From the NCBI GenBank assembly GCA_905339275.1, contig CAJPFK010000018.1, positions 124,001 to 188,000 of the forward strand: a DNA stretch of 64,000 nucleotides, written 5' to 3'. Shown one piece after another: positions 36,315 through 45,279 of the stretch. Position 1 is the first letter of the stretch, and each line of letters opens with the position of its first letter. A program made the position numbers and the translations under genes. Source of the stretch: Methylophilaceae bacterium. GTDB lineage: Bacteria > Pseudomonadota > Gammaproteobacteria > Burkholderiales > Methylophilaceae. The notes below the pieces were generated by a model. That model did no database searches and had not been told where the DNA came from. It worked only from the letters and a program-made list of their open reading frames with translations.

Positions 36315-37174
36315 GCCGCAATTTCCCCGGTAACGCGCAAGGCCGTTTTCTGCAAGGCCGCGATCCGATCGACCTCGCGCATCAGGACCGGCAGCGGCGG
36401 GATATTCGCATCGCGCTCCAGCAGCGTCGGAAAGCTGCCGTACAGCGCATAAGCTTCCTGCAGCAAGGCCCAGACCGGATCGATGACATCCTGTGCATGA
36501 GTGTCGATGATGAGGTCGGGAGCTTCCCGGTCATGGCCCGCGACGTGCGCATAAACGATACGCTCGCCCGGAATGCCGTGCAGGAATGCATGTGGATCAA
36601 ACCCGAAGTTGACGCTGTTGACGTAGATGTTATTGAGGTCGAGATGCAACCAGCAATCCGCTTCTTCCAGCACCGCGCGCAGGAACGTCAGCTCATCCAT
36701 CTCCGAAATCGGCGCGGCGGCGTAAAAGGAGGCATTCTCCACTGCAATGCGCCGGCCGAGAATATCCTGCGCCCTTCTGATACGCCCGGCGACATAATGC
36801 ACGGCTTCTTCAGTGAACGGGATAGGCAGCAGGTCGTAAAGATAACCGCCATCCGAGCAATAGCTCAGATGTTCTGTGTAGAGCGGTATCCTGCGGGTTT
36901 CAAGAAAATTTCCGACACGCTTGAGAAAAGCTTCATTAAGCGGGTCCGGGCCGCCCAGCGACAATGACAGCCCATGACAGACCATCGGGTAACGTTCGGT
37001 CAGCCATGCCAGTTGTTTCGCAGCGCGGCCGCCGGCATCCATCCAGTTTTCCGGCGCGATCTCAAAGAAATCAATCGAGGCTGTCAGGCTAGTGCCATGA
37101 GCGGCTTGAAGCTGGGGAATAAGCTCGCGCTTGAGCCCCAGCCCAGCACCTCGAATGTTTTCCAATCGCGACAT
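36311..37174 (-). CDS. bufB: MNIO-family peptide-modifying enzyme BufB (DUF692)
   Basis: The protein has 287 residues with the TIM-barrel DUF692 motifs: GAGLGLKREL at the start, FFEIAPENWM, HGLSLSLGG, TEHLSYC, IAVENASFY, LHLDLNNIYVNSVNFG, YAHVAGHD and DTHAQDV plus LLERDANIPPL. His, Asp, Glu and Asn in these motifs bind the multinuclear iron centre. In characterised bufferins this enzyme converts precursor cysteines to 5-thiooxazole copper ligands. It lies 10 bases after bufA. Confidence 0.94.
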   Translation of the reverse strand: MSRLENIRGAGLGLKRELIPQLQAAHGTSLTASIDFFEIAPENWMDAGGRAAKQLAWLTERYPMVCHGLSLSLGGPDPLNEAFLKRVGNFLETRRIPLYTEHLSYCSDGGYLYDLLPIPFTEEAVHYVAGRIRRAQDILGRRIAVENASFYAAAPISEMDELTFLRAVLEEADCWLHLDLNNIYVNSVNFGFDPHAFLHGIPGERIVYAHVAGHDREAPDLIIDTHAQDVIDPVWALLQEAYALYGSFPTLLERDANIPPLPVLMREVDRIAALQKTALRVTGEIAA

Positions 37175-37184
37175 TCAGCCCTGA

Positions 37185-37490
37185 TTACTTCTTTTCAGTA
37201 CCGCATTTGCCTTCGGCTTCGGTTTTCTTTTCAGCACCGCACTTGGCTTCGGCGCCTTTCTTTTCGGCCCCGCAGCTCGCTTCTTTCTCGGACTTCCTTT
37301 CAGCCCCGCACTTGCCGGTACCGCATTTGCCTTCAGCGCCCTTCTCACCGTGATGATCGGCAACCATGTAACCGGAAGACAAGGGCTTGAGCAAAAAAGG
37401 ATTTTCTGCGGCAACAACAGAAGTCGCTGCAATCGAGACAGCGAATGCGCCACCGGCAACGAGTGCTAACGTGGATTTGGATGATTTCAT
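37185..37490 (-). CDS. bufA: Bufferin precursor peptide BufA (BufA2-like), five-cysteine repeat
   Basis: The protein has 101 residues with an AAGGAG ribosome site. A Sec signal peptide ends near VVAA (residue 28), followed by the family hallmark ENPFLLKPLSSGYMVAD. The rest is low-complexity with five cysteines: C56, C61, C73, C84 and C96, in KCG or SCG followed by [AT]-E-[KR]-K units of 11-12 residues. These cysteines are the likely targets of BufB/BufC. The modified peptide would be exported and bind copper in the periplasm. The assignment rests on the motif, the signal peptide and the bufBC neighbours. Confidence 0.92.
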   Translation of the reverse strand: MKSSKSTLALVAGGAFAVSIAATSVVAAENPFLLKPLSSGYMVADHHGEKGAEGKCGTGKCGAERKSEKEASCGAEKKGAEAKCGAEKKTEAEGKCGTEKK

Positions 37491-37558
37491 GTGAATCTCC
37501 TTACGAGTTGGTTTTAAATGACGACTGGTTGAAAGATTTGCCTGTCCATATACGGCCG

Positions 37559-37810
37559 TTACTCCGATCCGGATTCAAGCGCACGGGTAATGCGATCCCT
37601 TACTTGCCGGGACAATTGTAAACTCTCGTTCTGCTCCGTCTCGGAAGCCAGCTTTTTGATTGCAGCATGCATCAATGCCAACTGGCGGCTGAATCGTGTG
37701 CATGCCGTGCAGATCAATAAATGGAAACGCACGGCGATTCGCTCCCTCAGGTTAAGGGGACGATCAAGCGATTGCGAGACCAGTTCGCTGGCTTGCCTGC
37801 AACTGAGCAT
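37559..37810 (-). CDS. Soluble zinc-finger anti-sigma factor (zf-HC2)
   Basis: The protein has 83 residues and no membrane segment. The zinc anti-sigma motif H-x3-C-x2-C is seen in RFHLLICTACTRF (about 28-40), with an upstream ligand candidate C4 in MLSCRQASELVSQSLDRPLNLRERIAV. It lies 36 bases after the ECF sigma gene and 68 bases before bufA. It probably holds the sigma factor inactive in the cytoplasm until metal or thiol stress releases it. Confidence 0.86.
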   Translation of the reverse strand: MLSCRQASELVSQSLDRPLNLRERIAVRFHLLICTACTRFSRQLALMHAAIKKLASETEQNESLQLSRQVRDRITRALESGSE

Positions 37811-37846
37811 ATCCGATTACCTTATCCAGCAACTCATTTTCCCGAT

Positions 37847-38398
37847 TTATTTTCCGAGCCAATGCAATTCGAGACATTTCCTTAAACCCAGGCGCGCCCG
37901 ATACAACATTACCCATGCATTCGTCGTACTGATTCCCAATGCCTTACAAATTTCTTCGTTACCGTCTTCGTGAATCTCGCGCATGAGAAAAAGACCGGCG
38001 AGTTTCTTCGGTAGCCTGTCCATGCAATCCTGCAGGATGGCAAGAAACTGTTTCTGCTCCAGCTCCCCATCCGGCGCAGCCCAGGCAGCGGGCTTATCCG
38101 CCCAGTGCCCGCTTTCATCGAAAAACTCGTCCGGAAAGGACTCATCCCGTGAAAAATCTTCAGCCGGCCGCTCCCGGCCTTGGCGTCGAATCAAATCGAT
38201 GATCTTGTGTTTGAGTATGCCGGTCAGCCAGGTACGGGGAGCGGATTTTCCTTCATAAGACTGACTCTGCATCGCTGCCAGCAAGGTCTCCTGCACGGCA
38301 TCCTCAGCCAGGTGAGTATCTCTCAGGCGAGCCAATGCAAAGCGATAAAGGTAATCGCCATGCTCGTTAAGCCAGTCGTGCGGCGTTTTGGATGCCAT
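37847..38398 (-). CDS. ECF sigma factor, probable regulator of the bufferin operon
   Basis: The protein has 183 residues from the ATG at 38398 (an ATG four codons earlier at 38410 is also possible). Region 2 is DYLYRFALARLRDTHLAEDAVQETLLAAM with SAPRTWLTGILKHKIIDLIRR, and region 4 is LPKKLAGLFLMREIHEDGNEEICKALGISTTNAWVMLYRARLGLRKCL. It heads the sigma, anti-sigma, bufABC, mtfA string. In Cupriavidus a related sigma factor, RpoQ, drives the similar gig cluster, and in Caulobacter SigF drives the buf genes, so the same role is likely here. Confidence 0.87.
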   Translation of the reverse strand: MASKTPHDWLNEHGDYLYRFALARLRDTHLAEDAVQETLLAAMQSQSYEGKSAPRTWLTGILKHKIIDLIRRQGRERPAEDFSRDESFPDEFFDESGHWADKPAAWAAPDGELEQKQFLAILQDCMDRLPKKLAGLFLMREIHEDGNEEICKALGISTTNAWVMLYRARLGLRKCLELHWLGK

Positions 38399-38432
38399 GG
38401 CGTTATTCAATCATAAAACCCGTGAACAAACC

Positions 38433-38873
38433 CTAATTGGCAGCAGATTTTTGCCTGATCAATGAAAGATAGGCTTCACTGTCCGGCGCACTCTGCATGC
38501 GTTGCGCCTGCCAGATGGTTTCGGCCAGGCAATCCATCAATTCATGCTGCGCAAGATGGATATCAGGGTACCGGGATTGCAGGGACTGGTAAGCCGCCTT
38601 GATTCCCGGGGGCTGATCAATCGCGATCTGTTCCAGAATGGAGAGATGCAGGCTCATGTGCAGGAAAGGGTTGGTTTCCCCCATCTCGGGGAAATACGCC
38701 TGTTCAAGGTAGCGTTCGGGAGCATCCAGCACATGATGATATTCGGGATGCATGTGCATCACCTCAAGTGCAATGGTCTCGAGGTCGGACAGGCCCTGGT
38801 TCAGCTTGAACCTTGCCCAGGCATCGAAGAAAAATTGCCGCACCTGATCGCGGCTGGGATTGAACAACGCCAT
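38433..38873 (-). CDS. DUF1841 family protein
   Basis: The protein has 146 residues and matches DUF1841: FNPSRDQVRQFFFDAWARFK at the start, EVMHMHPEYHHVLD, YFPEMGETNPFLHMSLHLSILEQIAIDQPPGI and HELMDCLAETIWQAQR. Conserved His and Glu residues suggest a metal site, unproven. Its ATG shares one base with the stop of the FIST gene. Confidence 0.86.
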   Translation of the reverse strand: MALFNPSRDQVRQFFFDAWARFKLNQGLSDLETIALEVMHMHPEYHHVLDAPERYLEQAYFPEMGETNPFLHMSLHLSILEQIAIDQPPGIKAAYQSLQSRYPDIHLAQHELMDCLAETIWQAQRMQSAPDSEAYLSLIRQKSAAN

Positions 38874-39958
38874 TATCGTCTTTGCGAAAACAATCCAAGA
38901 ACAGCCGAATATTCCAGCAATTCACAGCCGATCCTGTGGTCATGCGAAACCGGTGCGATTTCGCCATTGCCATAAAAGCCGATGACCGGCATTCCCGGAA
39001 ATTTGGTCGTCAGCAACGACAGGTCACGATCCATGCCGCCATAAAAATACGGGCCGCGCCCAAGGCAGGAGAACATCAATGCGAAATCGGGACGGGCCGC
39101 CAGCTTGATTTCAAGGTTGACGGCTGTCTGTTGCAGGTCGGCCAACGCAGCCTCCTGCTCGCGCACGGCCCAGCTCAGATACTGCCCAACCTTGATCTGC
39201 TTGGCGAGCGTAACGGAGGACGCCTCCTCATTACCGCTGACCAACGGTGCAATCTGGTAGTTTCCCTCGCTGATCGCCTCCGCACTATCCGCAAATACCG
39301 CCATGATGTAATGCATGGGCAGCGCCTGGTAGCCGTCACTGGCAATATGCAATGAATCCAGCGCTGTTTTCCCGCCCAGCTCCAGCAAATCATGCCCGCT
39401 CACTGCCGTGACCGGTCTCGGCAGGTTCAACACGCGCAAGCCATGTGCGGCGGCAACCACGCCCTTGACGCCATTGATCGCAGCTTCGCAATGCCCTACG
39501 GCAGTACCTCGGCCATGCTGCCAGACCGAGAACGGGCCTTGCCCGGTTGCATCGCCGGAAACGCCGCCGAAACGAATCCCGTGCGTAGTCATCCAGGTCG
39601 TGTTGATGGCATTCGGGGCTGCCAGCGTCAACAGTAGCTGATGCATGTCGGCTTCTGCCGGCATATCAAAGCTGATGGTGTCGGGAAACACCATGGCTGC
39701 GGCTGCCGGCGCATCCAACACCCAATCTTCTTCGGTAAAAATGCCGGTGGCTGAGCAGCCCATCACCTGCGTGCAATTGGCGGCCTTGGCGGCAGCCCTC
39801 AATGCAGGAACTGGATCGCGCGCAAATTCCGAGGTCAGGAAAAGCAGCACGCTTCCCGCTACGCTGAGGTTCGCCTTTTCCATGGCCTGCTCGATGGCAT
39901 GGGCCGCAAGTGCGGGGCTTGCCTCATTGCCTATGCTCAATCCGGTCGCTACGGTCAT
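38873..39958 (-). CDS. FIST-domain sensor protein
   Basis: The protein has 361 residues from the ATG at 39958; a GTG at 39994 inside nth is possible. The N-terminal FIST domain (GCSATGIFTEEDWVLDAPAAAAMVF, FGGVSGDATG) and C-terminal FIST_C domain (FSCLGRGPYFYGGMDRDLSLLTTKFPGMPVIGFYGNGEIAPV) are clear. FIST domains are thought to bind small ligands in signal pathways. Here it has no attached output domain, so its partner is unknown. It overlaps the start of DUF1841 and nearly touches nth. Confidence 0.85.
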   Translation of the reverse strand: MTVATGLSIGNEASPALAAHAIEQAMEKANLSVAGSVLLFLTSEFARDPVPALRAAAKAANCTQVMGCSATGIFTEEDWVLDAPAAAAMVFPDTISFDMPAEADMHQLLLTLAAPNAINTTWMTTHGIRFGGVSGDATGQGPFSVWQHGRGTAVGHCEAAINGVKGVVAAAHGLRVLNLPRPVTAVSGHDLLELGGKTALDSLHIASDGYQALPMHYIMAVFADSAEAISEGNYQIAPLVSGNEEASSVTLAKQIKVGQYLSWAVREQEAALADLQQTAVNLEIKLAARPDFALMFSCLGRGPYFYGGMDRDLSLLTTKFPGMPVIGFYGNGEIAPVSHDHRIGCELLEYSAVLGLFSQRR

Positions 39959-39959
39959 T

Positions 39960-40601
39960 TCAGGCGCCTGCCAGCTCCTTGCCCTTGAATTCACATAAAT
40001 CGTTGATGACGCATATCTGGCACTTGGGCTTGCGCGCGGTACAGACGTAACGTCCGTGCAGGATCAGCAGATGGTGTGCGTCTCTCAGGTATGGCTTGGG
40101 CACGGCTTTCATCAATTTCTTCTCGACTTCCAGCGGCGTTTTCCCAGGAGCAAGCCCGGTACGGTTGCCCAGCCGGAACAGGTGTGTATCAACGGCAATC
40201 GTCGGCTGGCCGAATGCCGTATTCAAGATGACATTCGCCGTTTTACGGCCTACGCCCGGCAATTTCTCCAGGTCTTCCCTGGTCGCCGGGACTTCGCCGC
40301 CATGCTGCGCCAACAGCATCTCGCAGGTCGCCATCACATTCCTGGCCTTGCTCCGGTAGAGACCGATCGTCCTGATATATCGTTCCAGGCCCTCAAGACC
40401 CAGCGCAAGAATGGCCTGCGGCGTATTGGCGACCGGGAACAATTTCGCTGTCGCCAGATTGACGCCCTTGTCGGTTGCCTGTGCGGACAGAATCACCGCT
40501 ATCAACAATTCGAACGTCGTTTGATGAACCAGTTCCGTGGTGGGTTCGGGAATGGCGATACTCAGCCGGCGAAAAATCTCGTGACGCTTTTCTGCATTCA
40601 T
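39960..40601 (-). CDS. nth: Endonuclease III
   Basis: The protein has 213 residues. It removes oxidised pyrimidines from DNA. The helix-hairpin-helix and catalytic Lys lie in LEKLPGVGRKTANVILNTAFGQPTIAVDTHLFRLGNRTG and the 4Fe-4S cluster is C-x6-C-x2-C-x5-C (CTARKPKCQICVINDLC). It follows rsxE, the same order as in E. coli. Confidence 0.96.
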   Translation of the reverse strand: MNAEKRHEIFRRLSIAIPEPTTELVHQTTFELLIAVILSAQATDKGVNLATAKLFPVANTPQAILALGLEGLERYIRTIGLYRSKARNVMATCEMLLAQHGGEVPATREDLEKLPGVGRKTANVILNTAFGQPTIAVDTHLFRLGNRTGLAPGKTPLEVEKKLMKAVPKPYLRDAHHLLILHGRYVCTARKPKCQICVINDLCEFKGKELAGA

Positions 40602-40610
40602 GACCGGAAC

Positions 40611-41294
40611 TTAGCGGCCAGATGCCGTTGCCAGCGACAGGGCATCCGGTTGTGATGTCACCGCCTTACGTTGTTCCACCCAGTTTCTCGCGGCTATCAG
40701 GATGGCAAGGCCGATAAAGGCGCCCGGCGGCAGTATTGCCAGCAGAAAGCCCTGGTAATCGGGAATGACGGTCACGATGAATCTGGCCGCATCAGGCCCC
40801 AGGGCCAGATCAATACCTGAAAACAGCGTGCCCTTGCCGACCAGTTCGCGCATGCCGCCAAGCAGGCTCAATACCAGCGTCAGGCCCATGCCCATCATGA
40901 AGCCATCCAGCACGGAAGGCACCGGGCCGTTCTTTGCCGCAAAAGACTCGACCCGTGCGAGCACGATACAGTTGACCACGATCAGCGGAATGAAAATACC
41001 CAGGACTTTGTGCAGCGGCTGGGCAAATGCATTGATGGAAAGATCGATCACCGTGACCACTGCCGCAATCACCAGGATGAATACCGCCACGCGGATTTCA
41101 TCCGGCACAAAACGGCGAACCGGCGATACCGCGCCATTGCTTGCAGCCATGACAAGCACCGTTGCCAGCCCGAGACTCAGCCCATTGACCAGCGTGGTGG
41201 TGACGGCAAGCGTCGGACACAGCCCCAGCAATTGCACAACGCCCGGATTCTGCTTCCATAAACCGTTTTCGACAATTTCCCTATAAGCACTCAT
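40611..41294 (-). CDS. rsxE: Rsx/Rnf electron transport subunit E
   Basis: The protein has 227 residues with about six membrane segments and the Rnf/Nqr signature NPGVVQLLGLCPTLAVTTTLVNGLSLGLAT. It is part of the membrane-bound Rsx complex that moves electrons from NADH, in proteobacteria towards SoxR reduction or nitrogenase. It overlaps rsxG by four bases. Confidence 0.94.
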   Translation of the reverse strand: MSAYREIVENGLWKQNPGVVQLLGLCPTLAVTTTLVNGLSLGLATVLVMAASNGAVSPVRRFVPDEIRVAVFILVIAAVVTVIDLSINAFAQPLHKVLGIFIPLIVVNCIVLARVESFAAKNGPVPSVLDGFMMGMGLTLVLSLLGGMRELVGKGTLFSGIDLALGPDAARFIVTVIPDYQGFLLAILPPGAFIGLAILIAARNWVEQRKAVTSQPDALSLATASGR

Positions 41295-41956
41295 GATGTT
41301 GCCCCTGCTGCTGCATCCTGTCCATTCTCTGTGACCTCAACTGCAAAAAGTGATTCACGATGAATCGCATAATACTCCAGTACCCGGTGCACTGCGTTGA
41401 CCACCGCGCGCGGCGTGATCGTCGCCCCGGTGATGTAATCGAACTGTCCGCCGTCCTTTTTCACCTTCCATTTTTCCGGCGGCGTCAGGGTCAGCGATTG
41501 CTGATCGAACTGCCTGATCCAGGCGCTGCGGGCAATATCAATATAATCACCCAGGCCCGGCGTCTCCTTGTGCGTCAGCACACGGACACCGGCAATCGTG
41601 CCATCTGCATGGATCGCCACCAGCAGCTTGATGTCCCCGCTGTAACCATCCGGCGCTATCGCTTCCAGAATAACGGCTGCCGGCTTGCCCGCAAGACGCG
41701 CCCTGTATACATGCGAGGTCGTCCTGTTGCCCAGTGCCGCATCCGGGCCGATCTCGATGACATCCTGCAGCAGATCGTTATCGTGCATGGTATCCGGCAC
41801 AATCTGGCGGAAAAGCGCCATGCGTGCCTGCGCCTCGCTCTCCGCGATCGGCGCCTTCGTCAGGTCATGCATGTATGCCAGAATCGCAGTGCCGACAACG
41901 GTAAACGCGATCATGACAAACGCTGTTTTTGCAGCGTGTTTTACGATTTCTCTCAT
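41291..41956 (-). CDS. rsxG: Rsx/Rnf electron transport subunit G
   Basis: The protein has 221 residues. One N-terminal membrane anchor (residues 10-31) is followed by a periplasmic FMN-binding domain. The covalent FMN site is the threonine-rich motif in DYITGATITPRAVVNAVH. LTHKETPGLGDYIDIARSAWI is also diagnostic. Confidence 0.94.
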   Translation of the reverse strand: MREIVKHAAKTAFVMIAFTVVGTAILAYMHDLTKAPIAESEAQARMALFRQIVPDTMHDNDLLQDVIEIGPDAALGNRTTSHVYRARLAGKPAAVILEAIAPDGYSGDIKLLVAIHADGTIAGVRVLTHKETPGLGDYIDIARSAWIRQFDQQSLTLTPPEKWKVKKDGGQFDYITGATITPRAVVNAVHRVLEYYAIHRESLFAVEVTENGQDAAAGATS

Positions 41957-41987
41957 ACTTTATGAACGACGATTTTTCCCGGTATGT

Positions 41988-43007
41988 TTATTTCTCGTGC
42001 CCGAATACGCGCGGTTGCGTGTAGGCATCGATCAACGGCACGCAGATATTGAAGAAAATCACGGCAAACGCCACGCCGTCCGGGTAACCGCCATACACCC
42101 TGATCAAATAGGTCAGCACCCCTATTCCCGCAGCGAAAATCAGCTTGCCCCTGGGCGTGGTGGGGCCGCTCACCGGGTCGGTCACGATAAAGAACGCGCA
42201 CAGCATGGTGGCGCCGCTGAACAAATGAAATGCCGGATCGGCAAATTTCGTTGCATCGGCCAGGTAAAACGCACCCGCCATGATCGCAATGGCGGCCAGG
42301 AAAGCCGTCGGTAAATGCCAGGTGATGATACGCTGCTGTATCAGGTACAAACCACCGAGCAAATACGCAGCCGCCACCAATTCGACGCCTTTTCCGCCCA
42401 ATGCCCCGAATATCGGCGCCTGGGTAATATCCTGCAAACCGTGGTTCAGCGTCAGTTGGGTTTTCAGGTAATCCAGCGGCGTAGCAGAGGAAATCGCATC
42501 CAGCGCCACACCGGCAGGCAGCGCGCCGCCAAGTATGAAATGCACCTGATCCAGAAACCCCAGTTTCGCCTCCGCCAGCGCGAGTGGCGCAGGCCAGGTC
42601 GTCATCAGCACTGGAAATGAAATCAACATGGCCGCATAAGCGATCATCGCGGGATTGAACGGATTGTAACCCAGGCCGCCATACAACTGCTTCGCCACCA
42701 CAATGGCAATTGCCGTTCCCAGCACGATCAGCCACCAGGGTGCGAGAGGCGGCAATGCCAGCGCCAGCAGCCATGCGGTGACCAGTGCGCTGCCATCCGT
42801 GATGAAAGGCTTGACCGGGCGGCCGCGTAATTTCAGCATCAGCGCTTCCGTGATGATTGCCGTCGCCGAGGCCAGGGTCAGCGCCACCAGGATACCGCCG
42901 CCAAATACCCAGACATAAGCGGCAATGCCCGGTACAAGCGCGAACAGAACCTTGAGCATGATGGATGTCACGCTCGGCGCGGCTGTCAAATAAGGTGATC
43001 GATTCAT
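41988..43007 (-). CDS. rsxD: Rsx/Rnf electron transport subunit D
   Basis: The protein has 339 residues with about eight to nine membrane segments, including DGSALVTAWLLALALPPLAPWWL and GATMLCAFFIVTDPVSGPTTPRGKL. The covalent FMN attachment threonine is likely in DAISSATPLDYLKTQL. It overlaps the rsxC stop by four bases. Confidence 0.94.
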   Translation of the reverse strand: MNRSPYLTAAPSVTSIMLKVLFALVPGIAAYVWVFGGGILVALTLASATAIITEALMLKLRGRPVKPFITDGSALVTAWLLALALPPLAPWWLIVLGTAIAIVVAKQLYGGLGYNPFNPAMIAYAAMLISFPVLMTTWPAPLALAEAKLGFLDQVHFILGGALPAGVALDAISSATPLDYLKTQLTLNHGLQDITQAPIFGALGGKGVELVAAAYLLGGLYLIQQRIITWHLPTAFLAAIAIMAGAFYLADATKFADPAFHLFSGATMLCAFFIVTDPVSGPTTPRGKLIFAAGIGVLTYLIRVYGGYPDGVAFAVIFFNICVPLIDAYTQPRVFGHEK

Positions 43008-44704
43008 TTCAGTTCTTCTTGCGATGGCTGTTCGGCATTCGTTCCGGCATTGGCCTGTTGCGCGCGTCTTGCCTCGATCCCGGCAATCTCGGCCTCGACC
43101 CTGGCTGATACCGCCTCGGTGTTTTTCGGCTCGACTTCCGCCTTCTGTGCTTTCGCACGTTCAATCGCCGCGGCAATCGCCGCCTTCTTCGCCTCGTCCG
43201 CCTTGTTGTCTGCGCCGGCTTCCACCCTGGCGCCAGCCGCTTTCTGCGCATGTTTCTGTGCGCGTTCCTGTTTCTCGCGCTCGATACGCATCAGGCGGAA
43301 CTCGTTACGTTCGCGTGCGATATCCGCCGCCTCTTTCGCCCGGTCCTGGGCGATGATCTCGCTCTTGGCGAAGCGGTAATACTGCACCAGCGGAATATTG
43401 CTCGGGCAGACATAGCTGCAGCAGCCGCACTCGATACAATCGAAGATATTGTATTCACGCGCTTTTTCCAGATTCTGCGATCTGGAGAACCAGTACAGCT
43501 CCTGCGGCTGCAAATTCACCGGGCAGGCATCCGCGCAACGCGTACAACGTATGCATGGCAGCGCCGGCGCAGGCTCGGGAAACATTGCACTGTCGGGAAC
43601 GATGATGCAGTTGGTCGCCTTCACCACCGGCACATTGGCGGAAGGCAGATTGAAGCCCATCATGGGGCCACCCATGATCAAACCGGCCTGATCGGGTGAG
43701 CCGCCTGCATACTGCACAAGTTCGCTGATCGACATGCCGAGAGGCGTCTCGTAATTGCCGGGGCGACTGACATGGCCTGTCACCGTCACGATGCGGGAAA
43801 CCACCGGCTCGCCGTGATTCACTACCCGATGCACGCTGTACGCCGTGGCCACGTTGAAACATTGCACGCCGATTTCCGTCGGCAAGCGACCGCTGGGGAC
43901 TTCCATGCCGGTAATCACCTTGATCAGCTGCTTCGCCCCGCCGCCCGGGTAGATGGTCGGCACTTCCACCACATCGATTTCGACGGCGCTCCTGTTGGCT
44001 GCTTCGCGCATCGCCCTGAGCGCTTGCGGCTTGTTGTCCTCGATACCGATCGCGCAGCGTTCCGCATCCAGCAGATAGTGCATGATTTCAATGCCACGGA
44101 TAATCTCTTCGGCACGCTCGCGCATCAGCATATCGTCGCATGTGATGTAAGGCTCGCATTCCGCCCCGTTGATAATCAGGGTCCGGACTGGATGCCTTGC
44201 ATCCTCGCGCAGTTTGATATGCGATGGGAAAGTCGCCCCGCCCAGGCCGACCACGCCGGCCTCGCGCAAACGCTCCAGCAATTCCGGCTTGCTGATCGCG
44301 CGATAATCCAGCGCCTCGTGCTCTATCCAGGCATCCCGGCCATCCGCCTCAAGCGTGATCGAAACGTCAGGCAGGCCGGACGGATGGGGAATCAATTGAT
44401 TCCCGATCGAGACAATCACGCCGGAAGTCGGCGCATGCACGGCGGCGGACACCTGCCCGTCCGCACTGGCGAGCAACTGCCCCTTCAATACATGGTCGCC
44501 CGCGGCCACCTGCAGCTTGGAAATATTGCCGACGTGCTGGCGCAACGGCAGCACCAGCCGCCCTGGCGGCGCTACGATGCGGATCGGGCTGCTGGTTGAT
44601 TCAAGCTTGTGCTGCGGCGGATGCACGCCACCATTGAATCCGGACAGGCCGGCCTTGCCCAGCCGGCCTTTGAACCAGCCGGATATGTTCACTATGGCAT
44701 TCAT
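43004..44704 (-). CDS. rsxC: Rsx/Rnf electron transport subunit C
   Basis: The protein has 566 residues. It is the NADH-oxidising soluble subunit with the glycine-rich motif [16 protein letters not shown] and two 4Fe-4S sites, [15 protein letters not shown] and [16 protein letters not shown]. The last 120 residues are a Lys/Glu/Ala-rich helical extension ([20 protein letters not shown] and so on), as is common and variable in RsxC proteins. Confidence 0.95.
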   Translation of the reverse strand: MNAIVNISGWFKGRLGKAGLSGFNGGVHPPQHKLESTSSPIRIVAPPGRLVLPLRQHVGNISKLQVAAGDHVLKGQLLASADGQVSAAVHAPTSGVIVSIGNQLIPHPSGLPDVSITLEADGRDAWIEHEALDYRAISKPELLERLREAGVVGLGGATFPSHIKLREDARHPVRTLIINGAECEPYITCDDMLMRERAEEIIRGIEIMHYLLDAERCAIGIEDNKPQALRAMREAANRSAVEIDVVEVPTIYPGGGAKQLIKVITGMEVPSGRLPTEIGVQCFNVATAYSVHRVVNHGEPVVSRIVTVTGHVSRPGNYETPLGMSISELVQYAGGSPDQAGLIMGGPMMGFNLPSANVPVVKATNCIIVPDSAMFPEPAPALPCIRCTRCADACPVNLQPQELYWFSRSQNLEKAREYNIFDCIECGCCSYVCPSNIPLVQYYRFAKSEIIAQDRAKEAADIARERNEFRLMRIEREKQERAQKHAQKAAGARVEAGADNKADEAKKAAIAAAIERAKAQKAEVEPKNTEAVSARVEAEIAGIEARRAQQANAGTNAEQPSQEELK

Positions 44705-45279
44705 GCGGCAGTTTTCATCTCTGCCGCGGCCGGCTCCGGCCTGATTTCAAATACCGGGTAACGCCACTTCCAGTTGGCCGGCGACTCCGCAATCGGTTCC
44801 ATCGTAATGCAATCCACCGGGCATGGCGCTACGCACAGTTCGCAGCCGGTACACTCCGATGCAATCACCGTGTGCATGTGCTTGGCCGCCCCCAGAATCG
44901 CGTCCACAGGGCAAGCCTGTATGCAAAGCGTGCAGCCGATACAGACATTCTCATCGATCACCGCCACCGATTTTGGTTTTGGCACGCCATGCTCGGCATT
45001 AAGCGGCTTGTATTCCACCCCGAGCAGGTCGGCCAGGGCATGCACCCCGGCATCACCGCCTGGAGGGCACTGGTTGATGTCTGCCTCGCCTTTGGCAATC
45101 GCGGTTGCATAAGGCTTACAGCCGGGATAGCCGCACTGCCCGCATTGGGTTTGCGGCAGAATGGCATCGATTCGGGCGATCAGAGGATCGCCCTCCACCT
45201 TGAACTTCAGGGCAGAGTAGCCGAGCACGACACCCAGCAACAAGGCCAGGCCTATCATCACGTAAAGCGCGGTCAGCAT
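44701..45279 (-). CDS. rsxB: Rsx/Rnf electron transport subunit B (ferredoxin)
   Basis: The protein has 192 residues. The N-terminal membrane anchor precedes a C-x2-C-x4-C cluster site ([15 protein letters not shown]) and two 4Fe-4S ferredoxin motifs, [16 protein letters not shown] and [16 protein letters not shown]. It passes electrons within the complex. It starts one base from the rsxA stop. Confidence 0.96.
   Translation of the reverse strand: MLTALYVMIGLALLLGVVLGYSALKFKVEGDPLIARIDAILPQTQCGQCGYPGCKPYATAIAKGEADINQCPPGGDAGVHALADLLGVEYKPLNAEHGVPKPKSVAVIDENVCIGCTLCIQACPVDAILGAAKHMHTVIASECTGCELCVAPCPVDCITMEPIAESPANWKWRYPVFEIRPEPAAAEMKTAA

Noticed and set aside
36311-37174. BufB as a sugar isomerase or endonuclease IV-like enzyme
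   Set aside because: The TIM barrel is similar, but GLGLKREL, FFEIAPENW, HLSYC and LNNIYVNS are specific to DUF692/MNIO enzymes, and bufA/bufC neighbours fit.
37520-37547. Possible ECF promoter before bufA (GGACA ... CGTC on the minus strand)
   Set aside because: The spacing is 19 bases, longer than the 16-17 normal for ECF sigma factors, and the -35 lacks the usual AAC; kept out of the feature list.
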